The notes below the pieces were generated by a model, which was not told where the DNA came from, did no database searches, and saw only the letters and a list, made by a program, of their open reading frames with translations. A stretch of 64,000 nt of DNA, taken from NCBI RefSeq assembly GCF_900105165.1, contig NZ_LT629740.1, forward strand, positions 3,844,001-3,908,000. The letters are read 5' to 3'. This document shows positions 9,001 to 17,692 of the stretch, piece after piece. Within the stretch, counting starts at the first letter, position 1. Every line of letters starts with the position of its first letter. A program made the position numbers and the translations under genes. This DNA comes from Mucilaginibacter mallensis (GTDB lineage: Bacteria; Bacteroidota; Bacteroidia; Sphingobacteriales; Sphingobacteriaceae).

Positions 9001-9274
9001 CATTTATAGTTGACTGGTTAACAGCAATCTCCTGGCTATTATAACCGACAAACGAAAAAACTAGCGTTTTGCCATTGGCAGCTTTTATGGCATAATCGCC
9101 CTTGCCATCTGTTATTGTACCTTTTGATGTATTTTTAATTTTGACACTTACACCAGGCAAATCGCCCTCCTGATCACTTACATTGCCATGTATAACTTGC
9201 TGCTGCGCAAAAGTTATCAGCGGGCATAAAAAAATAAACAGCAGTAGCCATTTAATACGTATTGGTTTCATCAT
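6014..9274 (-). CDS. SusC/RagA-type TonB-dependent receptor
   Basis: About 1086 aa from the start chosen here. The open frame extends to an ATG at 9337, but Met-Met at 9274/9271 is directly followed by the signal peptide KPIRIKWLLLFIFLCPLITF, so one of these is the real start. Domains: carboxypeptidase-regulatory-like beta domain at about 25-110 (GDLPGVSVKIKN...FSFVGY), plug at about 120-250 (LFVVDGVPIDNSS, then INPDDVASVTVLKGAA and ALYGSRAANGAIIITTKKG), then a 22-strand barrel ending in the aromatic FNLKFTF. There is no STN domain, so it should not signal to a FecR partner. It is the first gene of the operon running to 2756. Confidence 0.93.
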   Translation of the reverse strand: MMKPIRIKWLLLFIFLCPLITFAQQQVIHGNVSDQEGDLPGVSVKIKNTSKGTITDGKGDYAIKAANGKTLVFSFVGYNSQEIAVNQSTINVTLTHNANKLGEVVVVALGLSRNKSELPYSAQTLTGAEVNSNRNTNLLGELSGKIAGAQIKQANDIGGSTNIVLRGPKSLSGSNQPLFVVDGVPIDNSSELELGGMSNVTQNQRNGKGGYDYGSPGADINPDDVASVTVLKGAASTALYGSRAANGAIIITTKKGNKGLNVVLNTGVLFGSVDKSTFAQYQKEYGAGYGPYYDPNTPGSHFDYTDILGDGTKQLVVPTYDDASYGQKFDPNLLVYDWRSLDPTSPYYHKQTPWVAAKNDPSTFFNHPYTLNNSLFIDGGTDKGNYKIGYTRSDDYGILPNSSIGKNLFNFGGSYRLTDKLTVQASVNYTQTAGKGRGGTGFGGQNGEPMNILQNFREFWQVNVDVQDLKDAYFRTNSNDNWNVKSPTDLSSAYWDNPYFVQYQNYETDERDRYFGNVSLDYKLFNWLDIVGRASEDYYNEFQEQRINVGSVVTPSSYYRLNRTYKENNYDLLLNFNKAITSDISFKGVLGLNARRQNINSISASTNGGLVIPGLFALSNSVNPIDYPIEEVDQKVVTGVFGGVTFGYKDFLFLDGTLRRDQSTTLPDKNNTYYYPSVAGSFVFSSLLKDYTWLSNGKVKLNYAEVGNDAPSHSINEVYDKAANFGSEPLYYVSTVRNNADLKPERTKSFETGLEASFLKNRIGFDFTYYKNNTINQILPVSVSTATGYDGLYVNSGNVQNKGVEVTVTGNPLKTDDFSWNINVNFAKNTNKVLSLYNGVNNYQLAAYKGGVTTNATVGEPYGTLRGTDFIYKNGQKEVDATGHYLFTSNSNNDIGNTNPDWTGGVYNAFRYKNFTLSFLVDFSHGGSIYDVDMVFGLWTGLYPETAGLNDLGNPKRNPLSQGGGVILPGVYANGAPNTTRIDASQNQSAYGYQTAPNKAFVYDASYIKLREAAFTYSVPASFVQKIGAVKAIDVSLNGRNLWIIHKNIPYADPEDGLGAGSAYQGVQLGSYPNVRRYGFNLKFTF

Positions 9275-9567
9275 GAATGCTTTTGAGTTTTGTAAAAATT
9301 TGGGCAAAAAAAGTCCTGAATCAATTCCAGGAATCAATTTGAATTGTTAAAAAATGAGAAATGCGATTGACTGCGATGAAAAATCAGCTATGAATCCATC
9401 AACAGATTAAGGAATTTCAACAACAATAACAGTCGCTACAACAAGCGTTTATTTGAACTTGACAAATATCAGTTTGGATTCGATAAGAAATAAGGGCTTT
9501 CGTCCCTTGGGATTGAGATAGTAAGGTTGCAGTCATTGCATTATTATATTATATCAAAAATATTTTT

Positions 9568-9601
9568 CAAATATAATAATATATTCTATTAAATCCATAG
9601 A
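9568..9601 (-). promoter_or_regulatory. Second copy of the 34-bp TATATTTG element
   Basis: In the minus direction it reads TCTATGGATTTAATAG then AATATATT and ends TATATTTG, matching the -7 consensus TAnnTTTG. It lies about 300 bases upstream of the SusC start and faces it. It is a probable promoter with a long leader or an activator-dependent promoter. See 2676-2709 for the other copy. Confidence 0.45.
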
Positions 9602-9610
9602 CATTGTAGA

Positions 9611-9634
9611 ATATTGACATATCAATGTCAATAT
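9611..9634. promoter_or_regulatory. Perfect inverted repeat, candidate operator
   Basis: ATATTGACAT, ATCA, ATGTCAATAT: 10-bp arms around a 4-base centre. It sits directly upstream, in the transcription sense, of the element at 9568-9601. The position suits an activator site for the SusC operon. No regulator can be assigned from the sequence. Confidence 0.45.
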
Positions 9635-10129
9635 CACCTGTTAAGTATGTTATCGATCGTTTAGGTTATTTTATCTAATACTATTACCAGATGCTTTGGG
9701 TTCAAAAACCACCTGCTCTATTCCTACTCCACCATTGAAGGAATATTAGAAGTTCATCGCCCTCCCTATTGGACATTCCAAGAGGCTAGAGCAGGCTGTT
9801 CCGTGCACATTGGAGCACCGAATTGTGTAGGCAATTAGGAAAATTGCAAATAATAATCAATAAATTGATATGGTCAAAGTGTGCCAGAAATGCCTGTTTA
9901 TAGTTTTCGGAATGCGGTGATCAATGGCTCCGGAATGTCCATGCTGGCAAAGTAAACATTACGAAAATGGCTTAGATGCTGCCACTTACGTAAAGAAGGT
10001 TCCGGGGCAAATCCGAATCAAATGAACCCGGCCGGCAGGACAAAAAAAGCAAACTATAAAAAATGAATATAAGGTTTCTGTCTTCAAATATTTGCCTTTT
10101 TGTAACATATTCAAGGTAAAACTTGTCTT

Positions 10130-10570
10130 ATGGTTATGATGCAACTGAAAATGGGTGAGTTTTTTGGTAATACGGATCAACTTTTAAGGCTGGATGGTTT
10201 GACACTGACCGATACCATTTATACCTATTCGTATGTGGATTGGCACTATCATGAACATGCTTATTTTACGTTTATTGTGCAGGGAGAGGTGCTGGAAGGG
10301 ACCCGGCAAGAATTGCTTCGTTGTTCGCCGGGGACTTTACTGTACCATCGCCACCAGGAGCCCCATTACAACATCAAACCCAATATGTTCACCCGCGATT
10401 TTCATGTAAGGATGCACCCGGTGCGTATTTCCAGCATGTGTGCTAAATACTTTGAATGTACGCTGGGTGCATATTTGAGAAGGTTAAAGGTGGAGCATTC
10501 AATGCCACTGTTGCGGGAAACGTAATTGTCACTAACAGAGATAAGCTATTCACAAAGAGTTTGCAGCATA
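10130..10570 (+). pseudogene. Decayed AraC-family regulator
   Basis: The first ~95 codons resemble the cupin sensor domain of an AraC-type protein (VDWHYHEHAYFTFIVQGEVL, then HRHQEPHYN). The frame then jumps straight into the middle of the HTH domain: MHPVRISSMCAKYFECTLGA followed by YLRRLKVEHSMPLL. About 80-100 residues of linker and first HTH helix are missing. A premature TAA follows at 10523-10525, and the same frame continues with LSLTEISYS, which is the expected second HTH helix start, before homology is lost. An internal deletion, a nonsense codon and a lost C-terminus mean that this is a pseudogene. It may once have controlled one of the adjacent SusC/SusD operons. Confidence 0.75.
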
Positions 10571-10688
10571 CTAACCTATTATAATTTATAAAAATAAAAG
10601 CCAAGCGATGAAATAATACTTAGGGAAATCCTAATTGAAATATTATAAAAATATCCCGATACGGGAAAATAAACTAATTTCTTACCTA

Positions 10689-11057
10689 ATGAGAATAAAA
10701 TACGTTACAATTCCTTCAGTAAATACTGCTGAAGAAGAAATCTTTTTTGTGAATTTTTTGGGGTTCAAGCGTAAAGGAGAGCTAGAATTATGGCCAAACG
10801 TACGTTGCAAGTTGTTAAGTAATAACGATAGTGACCTACACATAGCGATCATACCAAACAGAGATACCTTAAACCAAAAAGCTGTTATCATTTTTAATAC
10901 TGAAAATTGTCTCAAACAATACCATGAAATCATTAAAAATGGGGTTGTTTTCAATCATAAACCTTACTACGTTTCGGCAGGAATGATAGCAGAATTTACC
11001 GATAAGGAAGGAAATCAATTTATTTTACTGGAAGAAAGATCATATACGGAAGACTAG
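10689..11057 (+). CDS. VOC-superfamily (glyoxalase/bleomycin-resistance-like) protein
   Basis: 122 aa from the ATG at 10689; the open frame extends upstream to 10635, but the MRIKYVTIPS start fits the first beta strand of the fold. The sequence shows the paired beta-alpha-beta-beta-beta pattern of vicinal-oxygen-chelate proteins: FVNFLGFKRKGELELWP in the first half and IAEFTDKEGNQFILLEE at the end, the latter matching the common D-x-GN-x-F-x-L-x-E motif. Few of the usual metal ligands are clear, so an enzyme activity cannot be named. An AraC regulator starts 5 nt downstream, so the two are probably co-transcribed. Confidence 0.75.
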   Translation: MRIKYVTIPSVNTAEEEIFFVNFLGFKRKGELELWPNVRCKLLSNNDSDLHIAIIPNRDTLNQKAVIIFNTENCLKQYHEIIKNGVVFNHKPYYVSAGMIAEFTDKEGNQFILLEERSYTED

Positions 11058-11062
11058 AAAAC

Positions 11063-11944
11063 ATGGAAAATGTATTAAAATTAAGTAACGAAAATCGTAT
11101 TTGTTCAAGTAAATTGACTTATAAAAATATAACCGAGGTGAATAATAACTTTAGCTTACATGTCAATTTCAACGGGAATGAAAAATTCGTTTTAAATAAG
11201 AAGAAATTGCGTTTGTTTCCCCGCACTTTCCTGGCAATTAACCCTGAAACGCTTTATTCTGATATAATTGACTCTGATAGCCCTGTTCAAACACTTTCAA
11301 TCAGTTTTGGTAAAGGATTTATTGATGATTTTAAGACATCCTTTCTTAAAAATGATAATTCTTTTCCAGATAATTTTGGAAACCATCGGCCTTCACAAAA
11401 TTTAACTTTAAATGAAACCATTTTTCCGCTACGTGGGGATCTAAAATATAATATAGAACATTTAAAGGTTTTGATAAAATCAAACTGTAACGATGAATTA
11501 TTATTAAATGAATTCCTCTATCATATTTTACTTAATTATTATACGCTTTACCAAAAAGATATGCGTTTTGTAGAAGAAAGGCTTAAAGATCTTCAATTTG
11601 TAACGCGAAAAGAAATCTATAGGCGACTTAGCCTTGCCAAAGAATATTTATATTCAAATTTTGATCAAAAAATTAACATATATGAATTATCAAAATATTC
11701 ATGTATGTCGGCAACGCATCTAATCCGCTCATTCAAACAGGCATATCATACTACACCCCACCAGTTTCTGATAAACATAAGGCTAAAACAAGCCGAATTT
11801 TTGCTTAAAAACACGTCTTATCCGATAAATAAAATTGTAAATACTGTTGGGCTCGATTCTCCAAGTACATTTATTAAGCTGTTCAAAATACGCCATAAGA
11901 TTACTCCGTTGAAATACAGAACTTCGCATAATGCGGTTAATTAA
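11063..11944 (+). CDS. AraC-family transcriptional regulator
   Basis: 293 aa. Residues 1-170 form a cupin-like sensor half (FPRTFLAINPETLYSDII, then SPVQTLSISFGKGF). Residues 190-290 form the double helix-turn-helix: AKEYLYSNFDQKINIYELSK, SCMSATHLIRSFKQAYHTTP, and the second unit YPINKIVNTVGLDSPSTFIK with LFKIRHKITPLKYR. The AraC consensus GF-(x)-SxSxFxRxFKKxxGxxPxxYR is recognisable but divergent. It follows the VOC gene by 5 nt. The inducer is unknown. The SusC/SusD pair starting at 12603 on the same strand is a possible target, but an intrinsic terminator at 12047-12083 separates them. Confidence 0.88.
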   Translation: MENVLKLSNENRICSSKLTYKNITEVNNNFSLHVNFNGNEKFVLNKKKLRLFPRTFLAINPETLYSDIIDSDSPVQTLSISFGKGFIDDFKTSFLKNDNSFPDNFGNHRPSQNLTLNETIFPLRGDLKYNIEHLKVLIKSNCNDELLLNEFLYHILLNYYTLYQKDMRFVEERLKDLQFVTRKEIYRRLSLAKEYLYSNFDQKINIYELSKYSCMSATHLIRSFKQAYHTTPHQFLINIRLKQAEFLLKNTSYPINKIVNTVGLDSPSTFIKLFKIRHKITPLKYRTSHNAVN

Positions 11945-12602
11945 AGTGTTAATATTGGTTTTTTTCGAATATTTTACTTCTTAGCAAGTAGCTAAGTTTG
12001 CCCATAACGAATCGTTTTGTTAATAACGATCAGTTAATAGTTAATTAAAGGATTGCCACGCGAGGTGAGTAATCCTTTTTTTTATTTATAAACTACCAGC
12101 AATTCCCCCCTTGTCATCGCACGGCTAATTTGGTCATTTCGGAATATTTAGTGCTATCATTTTGCTTTAAAATTACAGTTTCAAATATATTACTACTTAA
12201 AGTCGATAAGACTACCAAAATCTATTAACTGAAGCCTAACTTTTTCATTATGAAACGCTGTATGTCATTCCCATTTTATTATATCAGCAACAGTTTTGAA
12301 GGATTTGATGATGGCTGAGAGGCGTTAACCAATTTGAATAGTCTTATTTACACAAATGCGCGGGCACTGACGGAACAACCACCGGCCTGGTTACTGTGAA
12401 AAAGACCATCTTCCGATTCCAGGTAGATCAGTGAAAAATTAAGGGGCAAACAACAGGGTTGCAAGGTAACCAAAGGAAGATATTCCATTGCAACCTTCAG
12501 ACTATCTACACTGCAATTTTCCTTTTTGGCGTGTACAACTCAAGACGCCATTACAAGGGGAAACAACATATTCAAGAAAAACTACTTTAAAATTTGATTA
12601 AC
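11945..12602. other. Intergenic region between AraC gene and SusC
   Basis: 658 bases without a supportable gene. A terminator lies at 12047-12083. A hairpin with arms GGTTGCAA (12457-12464) and TTGCAACC (12488-12495) lies in the probable SusC leader. I see no clean TTG / TAnnTTTG promoter. Confidence 0.5.
12047..12083 (+). terminator. Intrinsic terminator after the VOC-AraC operon
   Basis: AAAGGATT (12047-12054) pairs with AATCCTTT (12071-12078), with a 16-base loop, and is followed by a further T-run. Confidence 0.75.
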
Positions 12603-15600
12603 ATGAACAAAAAAATACTTTTAATTATGGGTTTATGCCTGGTCATTTTCTGCCAGGCTTTTGCCCAAAACCACACAGTTACCGGTACGGTAACAGGTAA
12701 AGACGATGGTTTAGCCGTTCCGGGAGTAACCGTAAAGATAAAAGGAACACAAGTTGGCACACAAACCAATAGTGCAGGCAAATACACTATAAGTGCACCT
12801 AATGGCTCAGTATTGGAGTTTAGCTTTATCGGTTATTTGCCGGTGCAGCTGACCGTGCAGGGAGATGTATTGAATGTGACACTTACACCAGCAAGCAGTC
12901 AGCTTAACGAGGTTGTCGTAACTTCGCAAGGCATTAAGAGAGAAAAAAGAACTTTAGGTTACTCTGCACCAACCGTAAGCAACAAGGAGCTAACAGAGGG
13001 CGGTAACCCAAGCGCACTTACCTCATTAACAGGCCTGGTTGCAGGTGTTAACATCACTTCAACGTCAAATACGCCTGGTAGCTCAACCAGGATTGTTCTT
13101 CGCGGTGGGTCGTCTATTACCGGCAACAACCAGGCTTTAATGGTTGTTGACGGGGTCCCTATTGACAATTCAAGCATCATATCCGGCGCAAGTAGTTTAA
13201 CAGCGGTTGATTTTGGAAACAGAGGCAATGATATCGACCCGAATGATATAGCGTCTATCACGGTGCTAAAGGGACCGGCAGCGGCAGCTCTTTATGGCTC
13301 CAGGGCATCCAATGGCGCGCTCATGATCACTACCAAATCAGGCACAAAAAATGGAAAAAAACTGGAGATAACGCTTAACTCTACCAATACATTTTCATCA
13401 GTTCTGAAATTACCTACTTTTCAAAATGAGTATGGCCAGGGGTATATGTCAGGTTCGGCTACAAGCCCTGGTTACGTTACAGGTATAAATGATGCCAGTG
13501 ATAACTTTAGCTGGGGAGCACCATTTACCGGAAAGGTAGAACCCTGGGGTCAGGAAATTGATGGCGTTACCCAAACCAAGCCATATTCGGCTTTGCCAAA
13601 CAATATTAAAGATTTTTTTAAGACCGGTTTTGCCGCTGACAACAATGTAGGTATTGCATCGGGCGATGATAAGAACAGTTTCTATTTAGGCTTAAACTCG
13701 TTAAATTCCAGCGGTATATTTCCGACTAACGATTCTTATGATAAATATGGTGTAAGATTTAATGGCAAGGCTACGCTTGCAAACAATTTTACCGCAAGTG
13801 TTAATTTTAACTACAATAAAATTCAGGCAAATACGCCTTCCGGTGGCCAGGGTTCAAACGGTATATGGACTAACTTAATGCAAACGCCAAGGGATATCCC
13901 TATTAATACAATGGGAAACCTGAACAATAAGTATAATGGCTATAATTCTATTACTAATACGTATGGTTTTTATGGTGCATTTACTACAAACCCATATTAT
14001 ATTCTTCAAAACTATAGTAACCTCGATGACGTTAACCGAGTTACCGGCGACGTTAACCTGGCTTGGAAACCCCTTAGCTGGTTAAATATAGTAGAGCGCG
14101 TAGGTGCGGATTCTTATTCGGACCGTAGGAAGCTTATTCAACCTAAATACACATTTCTGCCTGCTGACGAGTCGGGAAGCGGACTCTGGGGTAAGATTAC
14201 CAACAAGGGATCTTATGAAGTGGACCAATATAATGTAAACGAAGTGGTGCATGATTTAATGGTTACTGCAACCCATGATTTTGGTAAAGATTTTCATACA
14301 TCATTATTATTGGGTAATAATATTAGAGAACGCTCTACAACTTCCAATCTAACAAGCACTAACACCAGCGGTGGTTTGGTAGTTCCAGGATGGTATAATC
14401 TTGACAATAGTAACGGGCCGGTAAACGTAATTACAGACGACATTGAAATAAAAAGACTGATAGGATTTTACGCTGATTTAAATCTTTCGTATAAAGACTA
14501 CCTGTTTTTAGAGGGTACGTTAAGAAACGACAGGTCCTCCACATTACCTTTAAATAACTACTCTTATTTTTATCCAAGCGTAAGCGGTTCATTTGTATTT
14601 AGCGAATTGCTTAAAAACTCCGGTATTGCTGACATTTTAAGTTATGGTAAAATACGTTCGAGTTTTGCACAAGTAGGTAGCGATACAGACCCTCACGAAT
14701 TGACAACCACTTATGGAAGGACTACCGTTAATGGCAGTTTTGGCAATACTACATTTCCATTCGGAAATGTTCCCGCATACCAAATTGGATCAACACTTGG
14801 CAATGCTGCACTTAAACCGGAGCAAACAAGCTCATTTGAAATTGGTACAGAATTAGCATTTTTGCAAAGCAGACTTTCCTTCGATTTCAGCTATTACGTC
14901 AACAATTCAAAAAATCAAATCATACCCATCCCGGTTCCTGGCTCAACAGGGTATGGTTTTAATGAGGTAAACGCAGGTGAGATTCAAAATAAAGGCATCG
15001 AGTTAACCATCAACGGAACCCCCATTCAAACCAGTGATTTAACCTGGAATATATTTGGCACATTTACTAAAAATAACAGCGATGTACTTGCCTTGCCAAA
15101 TGGTGCTGGACAGATAGTAATAGGTGGCTTCAGTGGTATGGCAATAGTTGCAGCTAAAGGCCATCCTTATGGCGAATTTTACGGTGTAACAAACCAAACA
15201 GATGCCCAGGGAAGAACTATTGTTAGTAAAACTACCGGGCAACCGATAGCTACAACAACGGCTCAATACTTAGGTTCATACGAGCCTAAATTTCAGACAT
15301 CATTGGGTACAAACGTAAAATACAAAAATTTTACTGTAAGTGTGTTGTTTGATGTTAAACACGGCGGCGTATTATATTCACAAACTAAGTCTCTTACAGA
15401 TTTCGTAGGAACTTCAGCTGAAACCGGTGGTCCCCGATTTGGCCAGCCGTTCCCTAATTCGGTTACCCTGGATGCTAGTGGCAAAAGCGTACCCAATACA
15501 AGTATACCCTACTCCGTGTATAATTATTATACAAACGTAATAGGAAATACACCAGGTATGAACGTTGTTGACGCATCGTATATTAAGATGCGCAGCGCCA

Positions 15601-15821
15601 GTATATCTTATACTTTTGATAAAACGCAATTGAAAAGCCTGCCATTTGGTGCATTAACCGTTGGGGTATTTGGTAACAACTTGTTTTTATGGACGCCAAA
15701 ATCCAATGCGTATGTAGATCCTGAAGTAAACTCAAGTGGTGCCGGCAACGAGCAAGGCTTCGATTTTTCAGCAAACCCATCAGTGCGTAACTATGGTATC
15801 AATTTGAAAGTTTCATTCTAA
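12603..15821 (+). CDS. SusC/RagA-type TonB-dependent receptor
   Basis: 1072 aa from the ATG at 12603 (the frame extends three codons up to a TTG at 12594). The signal peptide covers 1-22 (ends CQAFAQ). The carboxypeptidase-regulatory-like domain lies at about 25-105 (AVPGVTVKIKGTQVGT...FSFIGY), and the plug at about 110-250 (NQALMVVDGVPIDNSS; DPNDIASITVLKGPAAAALY; GSRASNGALMITTK). The barrel ends NYGINLKVSF. No STN domain is present. The SusD partner starts 11 nt downstream. No enzyme gene accompanies the pair, so the substrate is unknown. Confidence 0.93.
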   Translation: MNKKILLIMGLCLVIFCQAFAQNHTVTGTVTGKDDGLAVPGVTVKIKGTQVGTQTNSAGKYTISAPNGSVLEFSFIGYLPVQLTVQGDVLNVTLTPASSQLNEVVVTSQGIKREKRTLGYSAPTVSNKELTEGGNPSALTSLTGLVAGVNITSTSNTPGSSTRIVLRGGSSITGNNQALMVVDGVPIDNSSIISGASSLTAVDFGNRGNDIDPNDIASITVLKGPAAAALYGSRASNGALMITTKSGTKNGKKLEITLNSTNTFSSVLKLPTFQNEYGQGYMSGSATSPGYVTGINDASDNFSWGAPFTGKVEPWGQEIDGVTQTKPYSALPNNIKDFFKTGFAADNNVGIASGDDKNSFYLGLNSLNSSGIFPTNDSYDKYGVRFNGKATLANNFTASVNFNYNKIQANTPSGGQGSNGIWTNLMQTPRDIPINTMGNLNNKYNGYNSITNTYGFYGAFTTNPYYILQNYSNLDDVNRVTGDVNLAWKPLSWLNIVERVGADSYSDRRKLIQPKYTFLPADESGSGLWGKITNKGSYEVDQYNVNEVVHDLMVTATHDFGKDFHTSLLLGNNIRERSTTSNLTSTNTSGGLVVPGWYNLDNSNGPVNVITDDIEIKRLIGFYADLNLSYKDYLFLEGTLRNDRSSTLPLNNYSYFYPSVSGSFVFSELLKNSGIADILSYGKIRSSFAQVGSDTDPHELTTTYGRTTVNGSFGNTTFPFGNVPAYQIGSTLGNAALKPEQTSSFEIGTELAFLQSRLSFDFSYYVNNSKNQIIPIPVPGSTGYGFNEVNAGEIQNKGIELTINGTPIQTSDLTWNIFGTFTKNNSDVLALPNGAGQIVIGGFSGMAIVAAKGHPYGEFYGVTNQTDAQGRTIVSKTTGQPIATTTAQYLGSYEPKFQTSLGTNVKYKNFTVSVLFDVKHGGVLYSQTKSLTDFVGTSAETGGPRFGQPFPNSVTLDASGKSVPNTSIPYSVYNYYTNVIGNTPGMNVVDASYIKMRSASISYTFDKTQLKSLPFGALTVGVFGNNLFLWTPKSNAYVDPEVNSSGAGNEQGFDFSANPSVRNYGINLKVSF

Positions 15822-15832
15822 TAATAAACATC

Positions 15833-17308
15833 ATGACCAGAAAATATAGATTAAATTTAAAACAAGCCTTGTTTATAATGCTTGTTGCTGCGGTTGGGTT
15901 TTCGGGCTGTAAAAAGTATTTGGACGTAAATCAAAATCCAAATAATCCGGAGAATGTCGACCCTACGTTTCTTTTGCCTACCACACAGGCAGCTATTAGC
16001 CAGGTAGTAGGTAATTCATTTCAGGTATTTGGCAATATTTGGGCTCAATATTGGACCCAAAGCCCACTGGCGTCACAATACAAGTCCATTGATCAATACA
16101 GCCCGACAAATACCGACTTTGACAATCCATGGCTTAACCTATACCGCGTTGCTTTAATAAACGACGACATGATCCTAAAAAGTCCAAAATCATCAGCTAA
16201 TCTTAACGGTATTGCCTACGTGCTGAAGGCTTATACATTTCAGCTGGCAACGGATGCTTTTGGTGATGTGCCGCTTTCACAGGCATTGCAACCAACTGTA
16301 TATAGAAACCCTAAATATGATACCCAGCAGGCAGTTTATGATAGCATATTTGTATACATTCATAAAGCATTACCTTTACTGAATGCAACAGGTGATGCTT
16401 CTCTGGGAGCGCAGGATATGATATTTCAAGGTAATATGACCCAGTGGGTAGCTTTTGCCAATACACTTGAACTCAGAGCGTATTTACGATTGTCTAACGT
16501 TGATCCCGCTACTGCTCAGGCAGGTATTGCCGCATTGTACGCAACTAAACCTGCGTTCTTAACAACAGATGCAACCATAACCTACACTGCTACCGGTGGT
16601 AACGAGAACCCGCTTTACAATGAAATGGTCAGCCCTGTATTGGCTCAGACTCAAAATGTGGTGGCAAGCTCAACTATTGTAAAGGCCTTTACCCAAAATA
16701 ATGATCCTCGATTAGGTAAGTTTTTTACACTGTTTATTGATAAAGTCGCACCTGTTGATTCCCTTGAGTCTATTCCGCAGGGAAGCTTTCTAGACTACCC
16801 CAATAAGAAAGTGTCTCCACCATCGCCATTAGTCGGCGGTGAGGCAGATAATCCTGCCTCTGCTACAGCGCCTGTTAAATTAATTTCTGCCGCTGAAAGT
16901 TATTTTTTACAAGCTGAAGCCGTTGCCAGGGGCTGGGCTGCAGGTGATGTAACAGCTTTGTATGACGCTGGTATAACAGCAAGCTTTGCTGCCACAGGCG
17001 CAGGAGACCCTACAACGTATATTAACGGATTGCCGGCTTTAACTACAGCTAGCGTTAACGACAAGGTTAAAGCTATTATTACACAAAAGTATTATGCAAT
17101 GTGTGGCTTCCAGGGCTTTGAGGCATGGACCGAATGGAGAAGAACAGGTTATCCAACCTTCTTTGCTATTACCGCACATTCATTAATTGACCCCGGACAA
17201 CTGCCGTTGCGTATGTTGTATCCTAGCTCGGAATTAACTTCAAATTCGAGTTATCCGGGAACTGTTCCTATTTATAAACCCGTTTGGTGGGGACTTCCAA
17301 ATCCATAA
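15833..17308 (+). CDS. SusD/RagB-like outer-membrane lipoprotein
   Basis: 491 aa. It has a long basic start, then a hydrophobic segment and lipobox GFSGC (Cys26). The body has the SusD-like_2 pattern: DVNQNPNNPENVDPTFLLPT near 30, NIWAQYWTQSP near 70, LKAYTFQLATDAFGDVPLSQ near 125, PRLGKFFTLFID near 290, and the closing KYYAMCGFQGFEAWTEWRRT near 420. It should cap the preceding SusC channel and bind its ligand. The unit ends with a good terminator at 17329-17362. Confidence 0.93.
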   Translation: MTRKYRLNLKQALFIMLVAAVGFSGCKKYLDVNQNPNNPENVDPTFLLPTTQAAISQVVGNSFQVFGNIWAQYWTQSPLASQYKSIDQYSPTNTDFDNPWLNLYRVALINDDMILKSPKSSANLNGIAYVLKAYTFQLATDAFGDVPLSQALQPTVYRNPKYDTQQAVYDSIFVYIHKALPLLNATGDASLGAQDMIFQGNMTQWVAFANTLELRAYLRLSNVDPATAQAGIAALYATKPAFLTTDATITYTATGGNENPLYNEMVSPVLAQTQNVVASSTIVKAFTQNNDPRLGKFFTLFIDKVAPVDSLESIPQGSFLDYPNKKVSPPSPLVGGEADNPASATAPVKLISAAESYFLQAEAVARGWAAGDVTALYDAGITASFAATGAGDPTTYINGLPALTTASVNDKVKAIITQKYYAMCGFQGFEAWTEWRRTGYPTFFAITAHSLIDPGQLPLRMLYPSSELTSNSSYPGTVPIYKPVWWGLPNP

Positions 17309-17328
17309 TTTAAGAAATCACTAAACAT

Positions 17329-17362
17329 AAAAGAGGCTGTCTCAAAAGGGATAGCCTCTTTT
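17329..17362 (+). terminator. Intrinsic terminator after SusC/SusD
   Basis: AAAAGAGGCT (17329-17338) pairs perfectly with AGCCTCTTTT (17353-17362) around a 14-base loop, ending in a T-run. Confidence 0.8.
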
Positions 17363-17431
17363 ACTTTTGCATGGGCTTGTATTGAAAATCATACCCAGCC
17401 TGTTTTTTATTTATTTTTTTCCGGGCATTCA

Positions 17432-17667
17432 ATGAAGATCGATTATACGCTAAAAGAAGCAATGGATTGCTGTTATATGACCGGTGACTTTGATTTTTAT
17501 TGCGAATTGCTATATGTGATATGGACAAATACAACGAGTTATTAATGAATAAGTTGTCAAAACTACCAGATGTAGGAAAGATACAAAGCTTCTTCGTAAT
17601 GTCACAGGCAAAGCAGGAAATGGCATATCTGATGGAGGATATGACATACGTTTATATTATAAGTTAA
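17432..17667 (+). pseudogene. Lrp/AsnC-family regulator fragment, frameshifted
   Basis: From 17432 one frame reads YTLKEAMDCCYMTGDFDF then YCELLYV, which matches the VTGDYD core of the AsnC ligand-binding domain. Around 17515-17520 the match moves to the next frame: DMDKYNELLMNKLSKLPDVG, then KIQSFFVMSQAKQEMAY, up to TAA at 17665-17667. This is the usual C-terminal half of an Lrp-type protein (LxKLPGVxxIQSxFVLxxxK). The N-terminal HTH and the first part of the sensor domain are absent. Two lesions make it a pseudogene. It is wedged between two operon terminators. Confidence 0.72.
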
Positions 17668-17692
17668 ATAGTAACGGGTATCCTTATGCAAA

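Larger units (their letters stand above)
9275..10129. other. Intergenic region upstream of the SusCD-amidohydrolase operon
   Basis: 855 bases with no supportable gene. They hold the TATATTTG-containing element (9568-9601) and a perfect 24-base inverted repeat (9611-9634). The right part runs up to the decayed AraC gene and may include other remnant sequence that I cannot identify. Confidence 0.55.

Noticed and set aside
9986..10180. 64-codon minus-strand ORF
   Set aside because: Low-complexity hydrophobic and aromatic product with no domain, antisense to the start of the AraC remnant.
12300..12590. Short ORFs and repeats before SusC as a leader peptide gene
   Set aside because: Frames are under 25 codons, lack a ribosome-site context and show no recognisable product.
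17333..17360. GAGGCTGTCTC-type sequence resembling insertion-sequence ends
   Set aside because: It forms a perfect terminator stem right after SusD, and no transposase or second end is present.
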